Shown: positions 33,880 to 43,047, numbered from the stretch's first letter. The stretch: 62,647 bases of DNA from Mycolicibacterium sp. GF69 (GCF_003284965.1 NZ_QMEW01000032.1:1-62647), one strand, 5' to 3'. Made by a program: numbers and translations. The notes: generated by a model from the letters alone, not told the origin.

Positions 33880-35016
33880 ATGACGGTTCAGTCCGATGTC
33901 GAGGTCCGACAGATCGAAGCCGGGGCGGCGCCAACCCGGTTCGCCCGGGGATGGCATTGCATAGGGCTCATCCGTGACTTCGGTGACGGCCAGCCGCATT
34001 CGGTCAACGCCTTCGGTCAGAAACTGGTGGTGTTCCGCGGCGGCGACGGGAAAATCAACGTCCTCGACGCCTACTGCCGCCACATGGGCGGCAACCTCAG
34101 CCAAGGAACGGTGAAGGGCGACGAGATCGCCTGTCCGTTCCATGACTGGCGGTGGGGTGGTGACGGCCGGTGTAAGAAGGTGCCCTACAGCAAGCGCACA
34201 CCGCGTCTGGCGCGTACCGCGACGTGGACGACGCTCGAGCAGGACGGGATGTTGTTCGTGTGGAACGACCCCGAGGGTAAGCCGCCGCCGGAGAATCTCA
34301 CCATTCCCCGGATCGACGGAGCCACAAGCGACGCGTGGACCGACTGGCACTGGTACACGACCGTGGTCAACACGAACTGCCGCGAGATCATCGACAACGT
34401 GGTCGATATGGCCCACTTCTTCTACATCCACGGCTCGATGCCGACGCACTTCAAGAACATCTTCGAAGGGCACATTGCGACGCAGTACATGAACAGTGGC
34501 TCCCGCGGCGACATCCCGGATGCGGAAGGCCAGCCACGGATGCTCGGCACGACGTCGGTGGCGTCGTACTACGGGCCCTCATTCATGATCGACGACCTGA
34601 CCTACCACTTCGAGTACGACGACCAGAAGACGGTGCTGATCAACTGTCACTACCCGATCGACGCCAATTCTTTCGTGCTGCAATACGGAATCATTGTCAA
34701 GAAGTCCGAGAACCTGCCCGACGAAGCGGCGATGCAGGCCGCGATCGCGCTCGGCGACTGGGTCAAGGTGGGCTTCGAGCAGGACGTGCAGATCTGGAAG
34801 AACAAGGCCCGCATCGACAATCCGCTGCTCTGTGAAGAGGACGGGCCGGTGTACCAGCTACGTAGGTGGTACGAGCAGTTCTATGTCGACGTCGCGGACG
34901 TGGAGCCGGACATGGTGGACCGGTTCGAATACGAGATCGACGTGACTCGGCCGCGCGAAGCCTGGCAGCAGGAGGTCGAGGCGAACATCGCCGCGCGGTC
35001 GGGCGCCACCGGATGA
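33880..35016 (+). CDS. kshA: KshA-like 3-ketosteroid 9alpha-hydroxylase, Rieske oxygenase
   Basis: 378 residues. The Rieske cluster ligands are C66, H68, C85 and H88 (CRH...CPFH). The mononuclear iron facial triad begins with H179 and H184 in DNVVDMAHFFYIHGSMP, with D176 nearby as the bridging acid; WKNKARIDNPLLCEEDGP is also typical of KshA. It hydroxylates C9 of the steroid nucleus, opening ring B together with KstD. The reductase KshB is not in the window. ATG 33880 was chosen over 33832 because homologues begin there. Its stop overlaps the next small gene. Confidence 0.9.
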   Translation: MTVQSDVEVRQIEAGAAPTRFARGWHCIGLIRDFGDGQPHSVNAFGQKLVVFRGGDGKINVLDAYCRHMGGNLSQGTVKGDEIACPFHDWRWGGDGRCKKVPYSKRTPRLARTATWTTLEQDGMLFVWNDPEGKPPPENLTIPRIDGATSDAWTDWHWYTTVVNTNCREIIDNVVDMAHFFYIHGSMPTHFKNIFEGHIATQYMNSGSRGDIPDAEGQPRMLGTTSVASYYGPSFMIDDLTYHFEYDDQKTVLINCHYPIDANSFVLQYGIIVKKSENLPDEAAMQAAIALGDWVKVGFEQDVQIWKNKARIDNPLLCEEDGPVYQLRRWYEQFYVDVADVEPDMVDRFEYEIDVTRPREAWQQEVEANIAARSGATG

Positions 35017-35303
35017 CCGTGCGGGCCGACAACCGGCTCGCCGACGCGCCGATGGTGCCGGTGGCGTGCCGGGCGTGCGGCGCGGAAGTGCTGGCCCGCA
35101 AGAGCAGTTGGGAGCAGACCAGCGTGCAGTGGAACGCCGACGCGATGGCGCGGTGTCCGCAGCGTCGCAACGCCGAATCGCTCGCCGCTCCCGGCAGGCC
35201 GGCGCTATTTCTGTCCTGTTCCGAGTTGACCGAATCGATCCACGACGCGGTGGCCGCGGGCCGGTTGCCGATTGTCGACGAGACGGTGCACGCCGCACCG
35301 TAA
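35013..35303 (+). CDS. Small four-cysteine protein coupled to kshA
   Basis: 96 residues; ATG 35013 overlaps the kshA stop (ATGA). Cysteines are at 19, 22, 48 and 69, with CRAC as a CxxC pair; two tryptophans lie between. This could be a zinc ribbon or a small iron-sulfur site. It is not a plant-type or Rieske ferredoxin by motif. Because it is translationally coupled to an oxygenase component, a role in assembly or electron transfer is possible; that is inference. Confidence 0.75.
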   Translation: MTVRADNRLADAPMVPVACRACGAEVLARKSSWEQTSVQWNADAMARCPQRRNAESLAAPGRPALFLSCSELTESIHDAVAAGRLPIVDETVHAAP

Positions 35304-35312
35304 TCTCGGTTC

Positions 35313-36125
35313 GTGACCGAAAACCTCGATAGGCTCGTCGCGGTCGTGACCGGCGGAAGCCGCGGCGCAGGATGCGGCATCGTCCGGGCGCTGCTGGCGT
35401 GCGGTTGGCGGGTGTATACGACGGGCCGGACGGTGACGGACGCCGGGGACGGTGCGATCGCGGTACAGGTTGACCATCGCGACGATGCCGCGACCGCGGC
35501 GGTTTTCGCCCGGGTGGCCGACGAGTGCGGCGGCCTGGACCTGCTCGTCAACAACGCCGCGGCGGTGCACGACGCGCTGACTGACCCAAAGCCGTTCTGG
35601 GAGAAGGACCTCGAACTCGTCGACATCCTCGATGTCGGTCTGCGTTCGGCCTATGTCGCGTCGTACTACGCCGCGCCGCTCATGGTGAACCGTCCGCGCG
35701 GGCTGATCGCGTTCACATCGTCGCCGGGGTCAGTCTGCTATATGCACGGCCCGGCCTATGGAGCGCAGAAGTCCGGCATCGACAAGATGGCCGCCGATAT
35801 GGCCGTCGACTTGCGTGGCACGCCGGTGCGCACCGTGTCGATCTGGATGGGAATCCTGTTGACCGAGAAGATGCGTGCGGCGTTCGACGGCAAGCCGGAG
35901 GCGTTGGCCGCCATGGCCGAACAGGCCGAAACGCCCGAGTTCACCGGCCGCGTGATTGACGCGCTGTACCGCGATCCCGAACTCGACGAGTTCAGCGGCC
36001 ACACTGTGATCGGCGCCGAACTCGCGCGGCGGTACGGCATCACCGACGAGGATGGCCGGCAACCACCGTCGCACCGGAAGATGCTGGGCTCGCCGCGGGT
36101 GCCGAGCGACGTGGTGGTGCGCTGA
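35313..36125 (+). CDS. SDR family oxidoreductase
   Basis: 270 residues. The cofactor motif is TGGSRGAGCG (near 14), LVNNAA follows (near 82), and the catalytic pair is YGAQK with Ser upstream in FTSSPGS. GRTVTDAG after the second strand suggests NADP(H). It starts at GTG 35313, 9 bp after the four-cysteine protein, so it is the third gene of the kshA operon. It probably oxidises or reduces a hydroxyl/keto group on the same substrate. Confidence 0.9.
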   Translation: MTENLDRLVAVVTGGSRGAGCGIVRALLACGWRVYTTGRTVTDAGDGAIAVQVDHRDDAATAAVFARVADECGGLDLLVNNAAAVHDALTDPKPFWEKDLELVDILDVGLRSAYVASYYAAPLMVNRPRGLIAFTSSPGSVCYMHGPAYGAQKSGIDKMAADMAVDLRGTPVRTVSIWMGILLTEKMRAAFDGKPEALAAMAEQAETPEFTGRVIDALYRDPELDEFSGHTVIGAELARRYGITDEDGRQPPSHRKMLGSPRVPSDVVVR

Positions 36126-36128
36126 TCG

Positions 36129-36911
36129 TCAGGCGTGCGCGCCGCCGTCGACGCGGATCTCGGTGCCGGTGATGAAGGCGCCATCCTCGGAGGCGACCAT
36201 CGCAATGACCGACGCGACCGAACTCGGGTCGCCCAGGATCTCGTTCTCGCGGCCGTGCAACAGCGGCGTCTGTTTCGCCCACAATCCGAGGTCGTAACCG
36301 TCGGGCATCTTGTCCAGCGTCGACATCGCCAAAGAGGTTGCAACACCGCCTGGTTGGATGTTGACCGCACGCAGGCCCTGCTTTGAGTACTCCAGCGCCA
36401 GAGAATGCGTGAAGGCCAGCACCCCACCCTTGCTCGCCGCGTACGCGGCCATGTACGGGTGTGCGAATGAGGCCGCCGTGGAGGTGAAGTTCACCACGAC
36501 ACCGCGACCGGAACCAAGCAATGCGGGAAGGGCACGCCTGGTCATCAGGAACGTGCCCGTCAAGTTGATCGCGAGCGTCGCGTTCCAGTCCTCCAGCGTG
36601 TGCTCATGAGTGTGCGCGCAGCGCTGGATGGCCGCAGCGTTCACCAACACGTCGAGCCCGCCGAGTTCGACGACGGCGGCGTCGACAGCCTCGGCCACCG
36701 CAACCTCGTCCGAGACGTCGAGAACCGTCGTCGTCAACCGCTTGCTGGTGCCTGCATTGTCGGCCGCGGCGGCGGTGGCTGCCAGACCGTTCGACGACAC
36801 GTCACACGCGACAACCGTTCCCCCCTCGTCCAGCAGGCGGCCCACCGTCGCCGCGCCGATACCGGAGCCTGCGCCGGTCACGATGATCCGCCGGTCGTTG
36901 AATCGCTCCAC
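36129..36911 (-). CDS. SDR family oxidoreductase
   Basis: 260 residues. TGAGSGIGAATVGRLL is the nucleotide motif, CDVS after the second strand points to NAD(H), VLVNAAA follows, and YAASKGG is the active site. GRENEILGDPSSVASVIAMVASEDGAFITGTEIRVDGG is the usual C-terminus. It is the last gene of the minus-strand set that starts at 40349, and lies 18 bp after the 358-residue protein. It converges on the plus-strand SDR with a 3-bp gap. Confidence 0.92.
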   Translation of the reverse strand: MERFNDRRIIVTGAGSGIGAATVGRLLDEGGTVVACDVSSNGLAATAAAADNAGTSKRLTTTVLDVSDEVAVAEAVDAAVVELGGLDVLVNAAAIQRCAHTHEHTLEDWNATLAINLTGTFLMTRRALPALLGSGRGVVVNFTSTAASFAHPYMAAYAASKGGVLAFTHSLALEYSKQGLRAVNIQPGGVATSLAMSTLDKMPDGYDLGLWAKQTPLLHGRENEILGDPSSVASVIAMVASEDGAFITGTEIRVDGGAHA

Positions 36912-36929
36912 GCTGAAAGTCCTTACCGG

Positions 36930-38006
36930 TCAGGCGAGTTGGAACGCACTGATCGGCGCTTCGGCGGGGTACTCCGTCGGCCCGCCGAGGTCGTAGACCG
37001 CATTGAGCGCCCCGATGAACTCCGGGTCGTGCAGCGGCTCGGCGGGCACGTCCAGCTTGACGCCCTTCTTGGCCGCGTCGTCGACGAGAATGTCGATGGC
37101 CTTGTCGGTCGTCAGGTCGTCGCTGCCGTCCATGTTCGTCTTCAGCTCGTCGAAGTCGCTGAACACCTCGGCCGACCAGTGCACCAGGAACCGCAGTTCG
37201 TCGGTGTGGTGGCGGGCGATCACGTCCTCGCCGTTCTTCAGCAGCCACGAGTTCTTGTCGGCTGGGTCGCCGGTGAACACCGTGTCGAATGCCAGACCGG
37301 CCGGAGTCTGCTGCTCGAGCGGTCCGTTGGCCTCGCCGCGGTGCACCATCATCTCGTTTTGCACCAGCACACCGCGGTTGTACACCGGCGGCAGGAGGCG
37401 TTGAGGCGGCTTGAGCGGACCGTCGGGCCAGTAGGTGAAGCCGCTGCCCTCGTCGAGTGAGAACCACGTGATCACCTGGGCCATCTTGATCAGGTAATCC
37501 TGGAACAGGCCGGACTTGCCCATCACGCTGGTTAACCACGTCGGCGCGTTCTCGTGGCGCACACCGCGGAAGCTGGGGGAGTCGAGGTGGCCGGGATCGC
37601 GATTGGCGCACGGCCCGTTGATGTTGAACAACATCATCTCCGGCTTGGCGTACTCGGCGTTCCAATAGCTCTTCGCGTAATCGACGAACCGCTGGTTGTA
37701 GAAGCAGTCGTGCAATTCGGGATACAGCACAGTGCCGTAGTTGGCCAAGTAGCCCCGGAATGTCGGGGTCAGGAACAAGTCGAGCGATGGCTCGAAGCCC
37801 TCCGGGAACATACCGCTCATTGTGGCCATCAGCTCCTCTGCCGAGGCGAAGTGCTGAGCGATGATCAGGCGCCACGGCCCCTGGGTCCGAACCACGTCGA
37901 GCAGGCGCTCGCGCTGGTCGTCGGTGTAGAGGTTGTCGATCTCGCGCGGTGCCGACGCCGGCCGAAGGACGTCGGAGAGTTCCATGCGCTGCTGTTCGGT
38001 AAGCAT
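36930..38006 (-). CDS. Unrecognised protein, possible Fe(II)/2-oxoglutarate-type oxygenase
   Basis: 358 residues that I cannot place in a named family. The sequence has H140-L-D142 in DPGHLDSPSFRGVR and H222 in NEMMVHRGEANGP. This HxD...H pattern with about 80 residues between is how non-haem Fe(II) oxygenases bind iron. A tryptophan-rich core (WFSLDEGSGFTYWPDGP) lies between them. ATG 38006 was chosen at MLTEQQRMEL; the frame continues upstream to 38066. It sits between an SDR and an alpha/beta hydrolase. The oxygenase idea is inference only. Confidence 0.75.
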   Translation of the reverse strand: MLTEQQRMELSDVLRPASAPREIDNLYTDDQRERLLDVVRTQGPWRLIIAQHFASAEELMATMSGMFPEGFEPSLDLFLTPTFRGYLANYGTVLYPELHDCFYNQRFVDYAKSYWNAEYAKPEMMLFNINGPCANRDPGHLDSPSFRGVRHENAPTWLTSVMGKSGLFQDYLIKMAQVITWFSLDEGSGFTYWPDGPLKPPQRLLPPVYNRGVLVQNEMMVHRGEANGPLEQQTPAGLAFDTVFTGDPADKNSWLLKNGEDVIARHHTDELRFLVHWSAEVFSDFDELKTNMDGSDDLTTDKAIDILVDDAAKKGVKLDVPAEPLHDPEFIGALNAVYDLGGPTEYPAEAPISAFQLA

Positions 38007-38050
38007 GGCTCGATTGTGCTGTGGCCGCGGAGCTTCGGACCCCCACCTGT

Positions 38051-38070
38051 CCAGTGACCGGGACACCGCT
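38051..38070 (-). promoter_or_regulatory. Shared pseudo-palindrome, copy 1
   Basis: On the minus strand this reads GTGTCCCGGTCACTGG, 45 to 64 bp before the start of the 358-residue protein. Its core GTGTCCCGGTCAC is an imperfect palindrome and is close to the other four sites at 40391, 47384, 59776 and 62477. Confidence 0.45.
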
Positions 38071-39014
38071 CAGAACGGAAGCGGGTTGTCGAACTTGGCG
38101 CGCATCAGCGCACCGATCTCTGCCACCGCCAAGCGGCCCCGCGCCGTTGCCTCCGACCGCATCAGGAAGCCGTGGTACGCACCGGGATACCGGGTCACGG
38201 TGGTCTGCACACCGGCGTCTCGCAGCCGCTGAGCGTACCGCTCGCCCCAATCCTGAATGGGATCTGCCGCGGCGGTTACCACAATGGCCTGTGGCAGTCC
38301 GGACAGGTCGTCCGCACGGGCGGGTACCGCGTACGGGTGTTCCGGACCGTCGGCCAGTTCGTGCATGTACTCGATGTCGGCGAGGCTGAGCATCGGGGCA
38401 TCTGGTAACTCTTGGACCGACGGCACCGTCAGATCCTTATCGAGGCCCGGATACATCAGAACCTGGGCGAACAAGCTTGGCCCATCGCGATCTCGGGCGG
38501 CCAGCGCGACGGCCGCGGCCAGCGTGCCGCCGGCGCTGTCGCCGGCCACCGCCAATCGTGCAGTGTCGACGCTGAGTTCGTCGGCATGCGCCGCAACCCA
38601 GAGCGTCGCTGTGTAGGCGTCATCGAACTGGGCCGGGGGAGACGCCTCCGGCGCCAGGTGGTACTCGACGGAAACCACGGTGGCGCCGGATTTGTCGGCG
38701 AGGTTGCGCGCCAACGGCTCGAACGAGTGGTTCGAGCCGAGCACCATGCCGCCGCCGTGGAAGTAGATCATTACCGGGGCCATCGTGTTCAGCGACGGTC
38801 GGTAGATGCGCAGCGGGATGTCGCCGATGGGCCCGTCGATAACCCAGTCCTGAATGTCGGCCATCTGCGGCATCTCGGGCAGTGGCGCGGATTCCAGCCC
38901 CTCCCGCACCGCGGCGAGACCGCGTTCACGCATGGGCGCGACGACGCCGAACTGCGCGACGCGCGCGGCAGCGTCCGGGTCCAGCAGCGGTCCAGCCACT
39001 TTGGGTGTCGTCAT
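38070..39014 (-). CDS. Hormone-sensitive-lipase family alpha/beta hydrolase
   Basis: 314 residues. The oxyanion motif is YFHGGGMVLGS, the nucleophile is the serine in GDSAGG, and the catalytic His is in YPGAYHGFLMRS near the C-terminus; Asp is in TAAADPIQDWGE. The family hydrolyses esters or lactones. Its start overlaps the SDR stop (ATGA), placing it in the minus-strand operon from 40349. It could open a lactone made by one of the Baeyer-Villiger enzymes nearby. Confidence 0.92.
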   Translation of the reverse strand: MTTPKVAGPLLDPDAAARVAQFGVVAPMRERGLAAVREGLESAPLPEMPQMADIQDWVIDGPIGDIPLRIYRPSLNTMAPVMIYFHGGGMVLGSNHSFEPLARNLADKSGATVVSVEYHLAPEASPPAQFDDAYTATLWVAAHADELSVDTARLAVAGDSAGGTLAAAVALAARDRDGPSLFAQVLMYPGLDKDLTVPSVQELPDAPMLSLADIEYMHELADGPEHPYAVPARADDLSGLPQAIVVTAAADPIQDWGERYAQRLRDAGVQTTVTRYPGAYHGFLMRSEATARGRLAVAEIGALMRAKFDNPLPF

Positions 39015-39862
39015 TGAGTCGCAGGATCGAAACGGCGCTTCGTGCGCAGTACTGGGGGACGGCGGTGGGCCAGGATGTCGGCACGCTCCGCCATCGCATT
39101 GCCGACATACTCGGGCTGGGTCAGAAGATAGAACTCGCCTGCGGCTGCCTGCTCGAAAACGGCTTCCGCGGCCGCGATCGGGTCCATCGCCTCGGCCTTG
39201 ATGTCGAGCATCGCCGACCGCTGCGCCTCGGCCGCCCCGACATCACCGCCGTCGACCCCGCCGGCCGCCTCGAAGATGTTCGACTTCACCGCCCCGGGCA
39301 GCACCGCCTGGACGTGGATCCGGTCGGCATGGCCGGCCGATTCCACTTCCAGGCGTAGGCATTCGGTGAGCGCAAGCACCGCGTGCTTGCTCATGATGTA
39401 CGGCGCCTGCAGCGGCACGACCGCCACGCCGCCGATCGATGACAGGTTCCACACCCACGACGGTGTGTCGGCGGCCAGCATGTGCGGCAGGAACGCGCGC
39501 ACGCCGTAGAACACGCCGCTGATGTTGATCGCCACCAGCCGGTCCCAGTTGGCTACCGGCGTGTCCCACAGGTAGCCGAACTGCTCGACACCGGCGTTGT
39601 TGACCAACAACCGCACCGGTCCCACCTCGGAGTAGACCTGGGCGGCAAGCCTTTCCATGGCCTCCGGATCGCGCACATCGCACACCACGTCGACCGCGCC
39701 GGGCAATTCGTCGCGGAGACTGGCGGCGGCATCCCCATCGATGTCCACCAGCACCACCGTCATCCCCAGCGAGGCGGCGTGGCGTGCCAGACCGGCGCCG
39801 ATTCCATTGCCGGCGCCGGTGACGACCGCGACGCCACCGGAGAAGGTCTCGTGAGCGGTCAC
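39011..39862 (-). CDS. SDR family oxidoreductase
   Basis: 283 residues. TGAGNGIGAGLARHA is the nucleotide motif, VDIDGD after the second strand suggests NAD(H), LLVNNAG is the third signature and YIMSK the active site. The C-terminal tail is longer than in classical SDRs and ends RRPPVLRTKRRFDPATQ. I chose GTG 39862, just before TAHETFSGG; the frame itself is open to 40012, which would overlap the SnoaL-like gene. It is 4 bp after that gene and overlaps the hydrolase that follows. Confidence 0.88.
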   Translation of the reverse strand: MTAHETFSGGVAVVTGAGNGIGAGLARHAASLGMTVVLVDIDGDAAASLRDELPGAVDVVCDVRDPEAMERLAAQVYSEVGPVRLLVNNAGVEQFGYLWDTPVANWDRLVAINISGVFYGVRAFLPHMLAADTPSWVWNLSSIGGVAVVPLQAPYIMSKHAVLALTECLRLEVESAGHADRIHVQAVLPGAVKSNIFEAAGGVDGGDVGAAEAQRSAMLDIKAEAMDPIAAAEAVFEQAAAGEFYLLTQPEYVGNAMAERADILAHRRPPVLRTKRRFDPATQ

Positions 39863-39866
39863 CGAA

Positions 39867-40349
39867 TCAGCTGCCAGATGCTGCGGTCTCGGCGGCGAGT
39901 TCGGACAGCAGCACCGAGTTCGTGGTGTCGAGAACCATGTCCATCTCGGTGAACTCGAGTCCGTTGGCGCCGCGGCGCACGGTGACGTTGGCGATCCCGC
40001 TCGAGACGGCAAACGGCACGAAGTTGGCGATCTGGTTGACGAAGATGTAGAAGCGGGCGCGGGTCACGTCACCGTCGCTGCCCGTGCGGTGCAGGTTGGT
40101 GGCGTGGTGGCGCAGCGGGTAGGGGCTCTGCTTGCGATGGTCGGTGAGCCACTCCATCACGGCGTCGCGACCGTGCAGTTCGGGTGACATCAGTTCCTCG
40201 AAGGGGCTCGCGCCAGAATCGCTGCGGGTGATGAAGCGAATGTCCTCGGCCTTCGCCGAGGCCATCTCGTCATAGTTCGCCTCGTCGTAGGCGTACCAGT
40301 AGGCGGCGATGAACTCCTGCAGTTCGGACAGCGTGATGTCGTTGCTCAT
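39867..40349 (-). CDS. SnoaL-like / NTF2-fold protein
   Basis: 160 residues of the nuclear-transport-factor-2 cone fold. An N-terminal helix, LSELQEFIAAYWYAYDEANYDEM, precedes a histidine-containing core, PLRHHATNLHRTG. Such proteins act as isomerases, dehydratases or binding proteins on cyclic substrates. It is the first gene of a five-gene minus-strand operon (SnoaL, SDR, hydrolase, unknown, SDR). A motif shared with other promoters lies 42 bp upstream. Confidence 0.85.
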   Translation of the reverse strand: MSNDITLSELQEFIAAYWYAYDEANYDEMASAKAEDIRFITRSDSGASPFEELMSPELHGRDAVMEWLTDHRKQSPYPLRHHATNLHRTGSDGDVTRARFYIFVNQIANFVPFAVSSGIANVTVRRGANGLEFTEMDMVLDTTNSVLLSELAAETAASGS

Positions 40350-40390
40350 GGCGGGAATTCAACCCCGGCGTCGTCGAGTCGACGCCGCTA

Positions 40391-40408
40391 GTGTCCGGTC
40401 AGCGGAAC
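40391..40408 (+). promoter_or_regulatory. Shared pseudo-palindrome, copy 2
   Basis: GTGTCCGGTCAGCGGAAC, one base shorter in the C-run than the other copies. It lies 42 bp upstream of the SnoaL-like operon start (40349). A separate hairpin with arms GGCGTCG/CGACGCC is at 40367-40386, between the two. Confidence 0.45.
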
Positions 40409-40516
40409 GTCGCCACCCGCTCGCCGCATACTCGGCGAGCTCCGCTGCGAAGCGTTGGATTTCTGTAGCAGCCTCTCATGGAGCTCTTAGAAATTGCATC
40501 CCGAAAGCCTTAGAGA

Positions 40517-40532
40517 TCGAACGTATGTTCGA
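40517..40532. promoter_or_regulatory. Mycobacterial SOS (LexA) box
   Basis: TCGAACGTATGTTCGA, a perfect match to the mycobacterial LexA consensus TCGAAC-N4-GTTCGA. It ends 3 bp before the ATG of the 13E12-type gene. Upstream SOS boxes are known for this repeat family, so it is the original control site of a now broken gene. Confidence 0.85.
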
Positions 40533-40535
40533 GTT

Positions 40536-41970
40536 ATGGGTGCGGAAGAGGTGCAGGCCACGGTTGCCGCGCTGCGCGCCGCATACGACGAACTGGCCGC
40601 GCTTCGCCTCGCCGCGCTCACCAAGTCTGAACTGGTCGAGACGCTCGACGAGCTCGAAACCCTCGCCTGCCGGCTGCCGGCTGCCGGCGCAGAGCCATCG
40701 CATGCTTGCGCGCCTGCAGGCCGAGACCACCGCCACCGAGATGGGCGCCAAGTCCTGGCGCGACGTGGTGGCGATCCGCTGGCGCATCTCGACCAGGGAG
40801 GCCGGCCGCCGGCTCGACGAGGCCGCCCAGTTGGCGCCACGCCGCACACTGACCGGCGAACCGCTCGAGCCCGAGCTGCCCTGCACCGCGCTGGCCCAAG
40901 CCCACGGGTCGATCAACCGCGAGCACGTCAAGGTCGTGCGCGACGCGATGGACCGTATCCCGCCCGCCGTCGACTCCCTTACCCGCGCTCAAATCGAAGT
41001 CGATCTGGTGCGCACCGCGATCGGCGTGGGGCCAAAGGAATTGAAGGACAATGCCGAGCGCATCCTGTTCCTGCTCGATCAGGACGGTCCCGAACCCGAC
41101 GAGCGCGAACGCGCGCGTCGTCGCGGCGTGTGAAAGGGGCCCCAGGGATCGGACAAGATGATCCCGCTTCGGGCCAATCTGACTCCCGAGGCATGGGCGA
41201 TCTACGAGGCGATCTTCGCCAAGTGGGCCGCGCCGGGAATGTGCAATCCCGACGACGAGCATCCTTGCGTCTCGGGGACGCCGTCGCAGGCCCAGATCGA
41301 TAACGACCACCGCAGTCTGACGCAGCGCCAGCACGACGCACTGGTCGCCGCCGGACGCAGCGTCTTGGAAAGCGGTGAGTTGGGCAAGCACAACGGATTA
41401 CCGACCACGATCATCATTCGCGCCACACTGCAGGATCTGGAGAGCCGTGCCGGCGTCGGCGTCACCGGTGGGGGCACGGTCATTCCCATCGGCGACGTGA
41501 TCCGGATGGCCGCACACGCCAGCCACTACCTGGCGGTGTTCGACAGGGCGACCGGATCGGCGTTGGACTTGTTCCGGGCTCGCCGGGTCGCCTCGCCGGC
41601 CCAGCGGATCGTGCTGATCGCCCGCGACGGCGGCTGCACCAAGCCGGGCTGCACCGTGCCCGCCTACGGTTGCCAAGCCCATCACGCGGATCGCGACTGG
41701 GCCGACGACGGACAAACCAACGTCGATGAGCTCGGCTTGGCGTGTGGACCCGATAACCGCATCGTCGGTCTCGGGGGCTGGACCACGCGGATCAACGAAG
41801 ACAACGATGTCGAGTGGATCCCACCCGCAGACCTCGACACGGGCCAAGCCCGCGTCAACGAATACCACCGCCCCGAACGGCTCCACCGTCCAGCCGACGA
41901 AGATCATGGCGGATTGAACCCTAACAGCGACAACGAGAGCCGGGCCGGACCGACACCCGATGCCGCGTGA
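40536..41970 (+). pseudogene. 13E12-type DUF222/HNH endonuclease, frameshifted and with an internal stop
   Basis: Translation starts at ATG 40536 (EEVQATVAALRAAYDELAAL) in one frame. After about 40687 homology continues in another frame (QSHRMLARLQAETTATEMGA). Removing one of three tandem 7-bp units at 40667-40687 restores LACRLPAQSHRMLARLQ. The second frame meets TGA at 41131-41133 in RRRGV*KGPQGSDKM, then runs on in frame to 41970, including the HNH region (DGGCTKPGCTVPAYGCQAHHADRDWADDG). So there is one small frameshift and one nonsense change in an otherwise complete gene of the 13E12 family. The function of intact copies is unproven; an HNH nuclease is assumed. Confidence 0.85.
40667..40687. 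repeat. Three tandem copies of a 7-bp unit (CTGCCGG)
   Basis: CTGCCGG at 40667-40673, 40674-40680 and 40681-40687. Two copies keep the DUF222 frame; the third shifts it. This looks like a slippage duplication. Confidence 0.8.
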
Positions 41971-42049
41971 CAACGGCGCGATCGGTCAGACGGCCGATTG
42001 GGGCTCACGTACTCGCTGTGACGGTGGCAGACCTTGATTCGTCGTCGGG

Positions 42050-43036
42050 TCAGCCGGTGACCGTGCTCCACAGTCCGGCCGCCCCCGCGCTCAGTGCCGC
42101 GTCGGTCACGCGCCGGTCCCAGTATCGAACCGACCCGAATTCTGAGCGCCAGGCGAGGGCCGCCCGGGTGAATTCGTGCAGACGATGTTCCCGCGTGGTG
42201 CCGATGGCGCCGTGCACCTGGTGGGCGTTGCGCACCACCACTTCCGCGGCATGGGCTGTGCACGACCGGGCGGCCGCGACGGAGAACTCGAGATTGTCGG
42301 CCGACCAGTCGGTGCTCACGGCCGTGGTCAGCGCGGCCTCCGTGGCCGCACGCGCCAGCGCAGCCTCGGCGGCCAGGTCGGCGATCAAATGTTGCACGGC
42401 CTGAAACCGGGAGAGCGGCCGACCGAATTGGACGCGCGAGGTCGCATGCTCGACGGACATATGCACGATCCAATCGAGCGCCGCGCACACCTGAATCGAC
42501 CGAACCAGCGCTGACTTCAGCCACAGTTGGGTGACGAGTTCTGTCGGCACGGCTGTCCCGTCAAGGGCCGAGACGTCGGCGGTGACCGCGTCGCGCGGTT
42601 CGCCGACCGTGTTGAATCCCGGTGAGATGAAGAGGCTTTCGGCGTCGACGTCGGCTGCGCGGTACTCGCCACCGTCGTCCCATACCACCGCGATTCGGTC
42701 AGCACCCGCCGCCCACGGCACGCCCCGTGCCACACCGTGCTGGTCCAAAAGACACACCGTGCGGACCGCGCCGGCGCTCGGCAGCCCGATGGTGTCCAAC
42801 AGCCAGCAGGCCAGCAAGTCGTGTTCGGCCAACGGGATTCGCACGCCGTTGCGGGCGGCCGCGGCCAGGAGCTCGGCGGCCTCGTACCACCCGGCGCCGC
42901 TGCCGCCGACCTCGTCTGGACCAGTCAGCCGCGCCAGGCCGAGCTCGTCGAGTTGCTGCCACAGCGCCGAATCCCCGCGGTGTTCCGCGAACACCGCGTT
43001 CATCATCTCGACCAGCGCCGGGTCCACGCCGGTCAT
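42050..43036 (-). CDS. Acyl-CoA dehydrogenase-like subunit (shorter partner)
   Basis: 328 residues of the acyl-CoA dehydrogenase fold. The C-terminal half has AAARSCTAHAAEVVVRNAHQVHGAIGTTREHRLHEFTRAALAWR, the usual HGxxG end. It is shorter than a standard FadE and lies directly downstream of a full-length one, as in steroid-type heterotetrameric dehydrogenases where one subunit carries the catalytic base. ATG 43036 has a GGAG ribosome site; TTG 43051, overlapping the upstream stop, is an alternative. It converges on the 13E12 pseudogene. Confidence 0.85.
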   Translation of the reverse strand: MTGVDPALVEMMNAVFAEHRGDSALWQQLDELGLARLTGPDEVGGSGAGWYEAAELLAAAARNGVRIPLAEHDLLACWLLDTIGLPSAGAVRTVCLLDQHGVARGVPWAAGADRIAVVWDDGGEYRAADVDAESLFISPGFNTVGEPRDAVTADVSALDGTAVPTELVTQLWLKSALVRSIQVCAALDWIVHMSVEHATSRVQFGRPLSRFQAVQHLIADLAAEAALARAATEAALTTAVSTDWSADNLEFSVAAARSCTAHAAEVVVRNAHQVHGAIGTTREHRLHEFTRAALAWRSEFGSVRYWDRRVTDAALSAGAAGLWSTVTG

Positions 43037-43047
43037 CGAAGTCTCCG

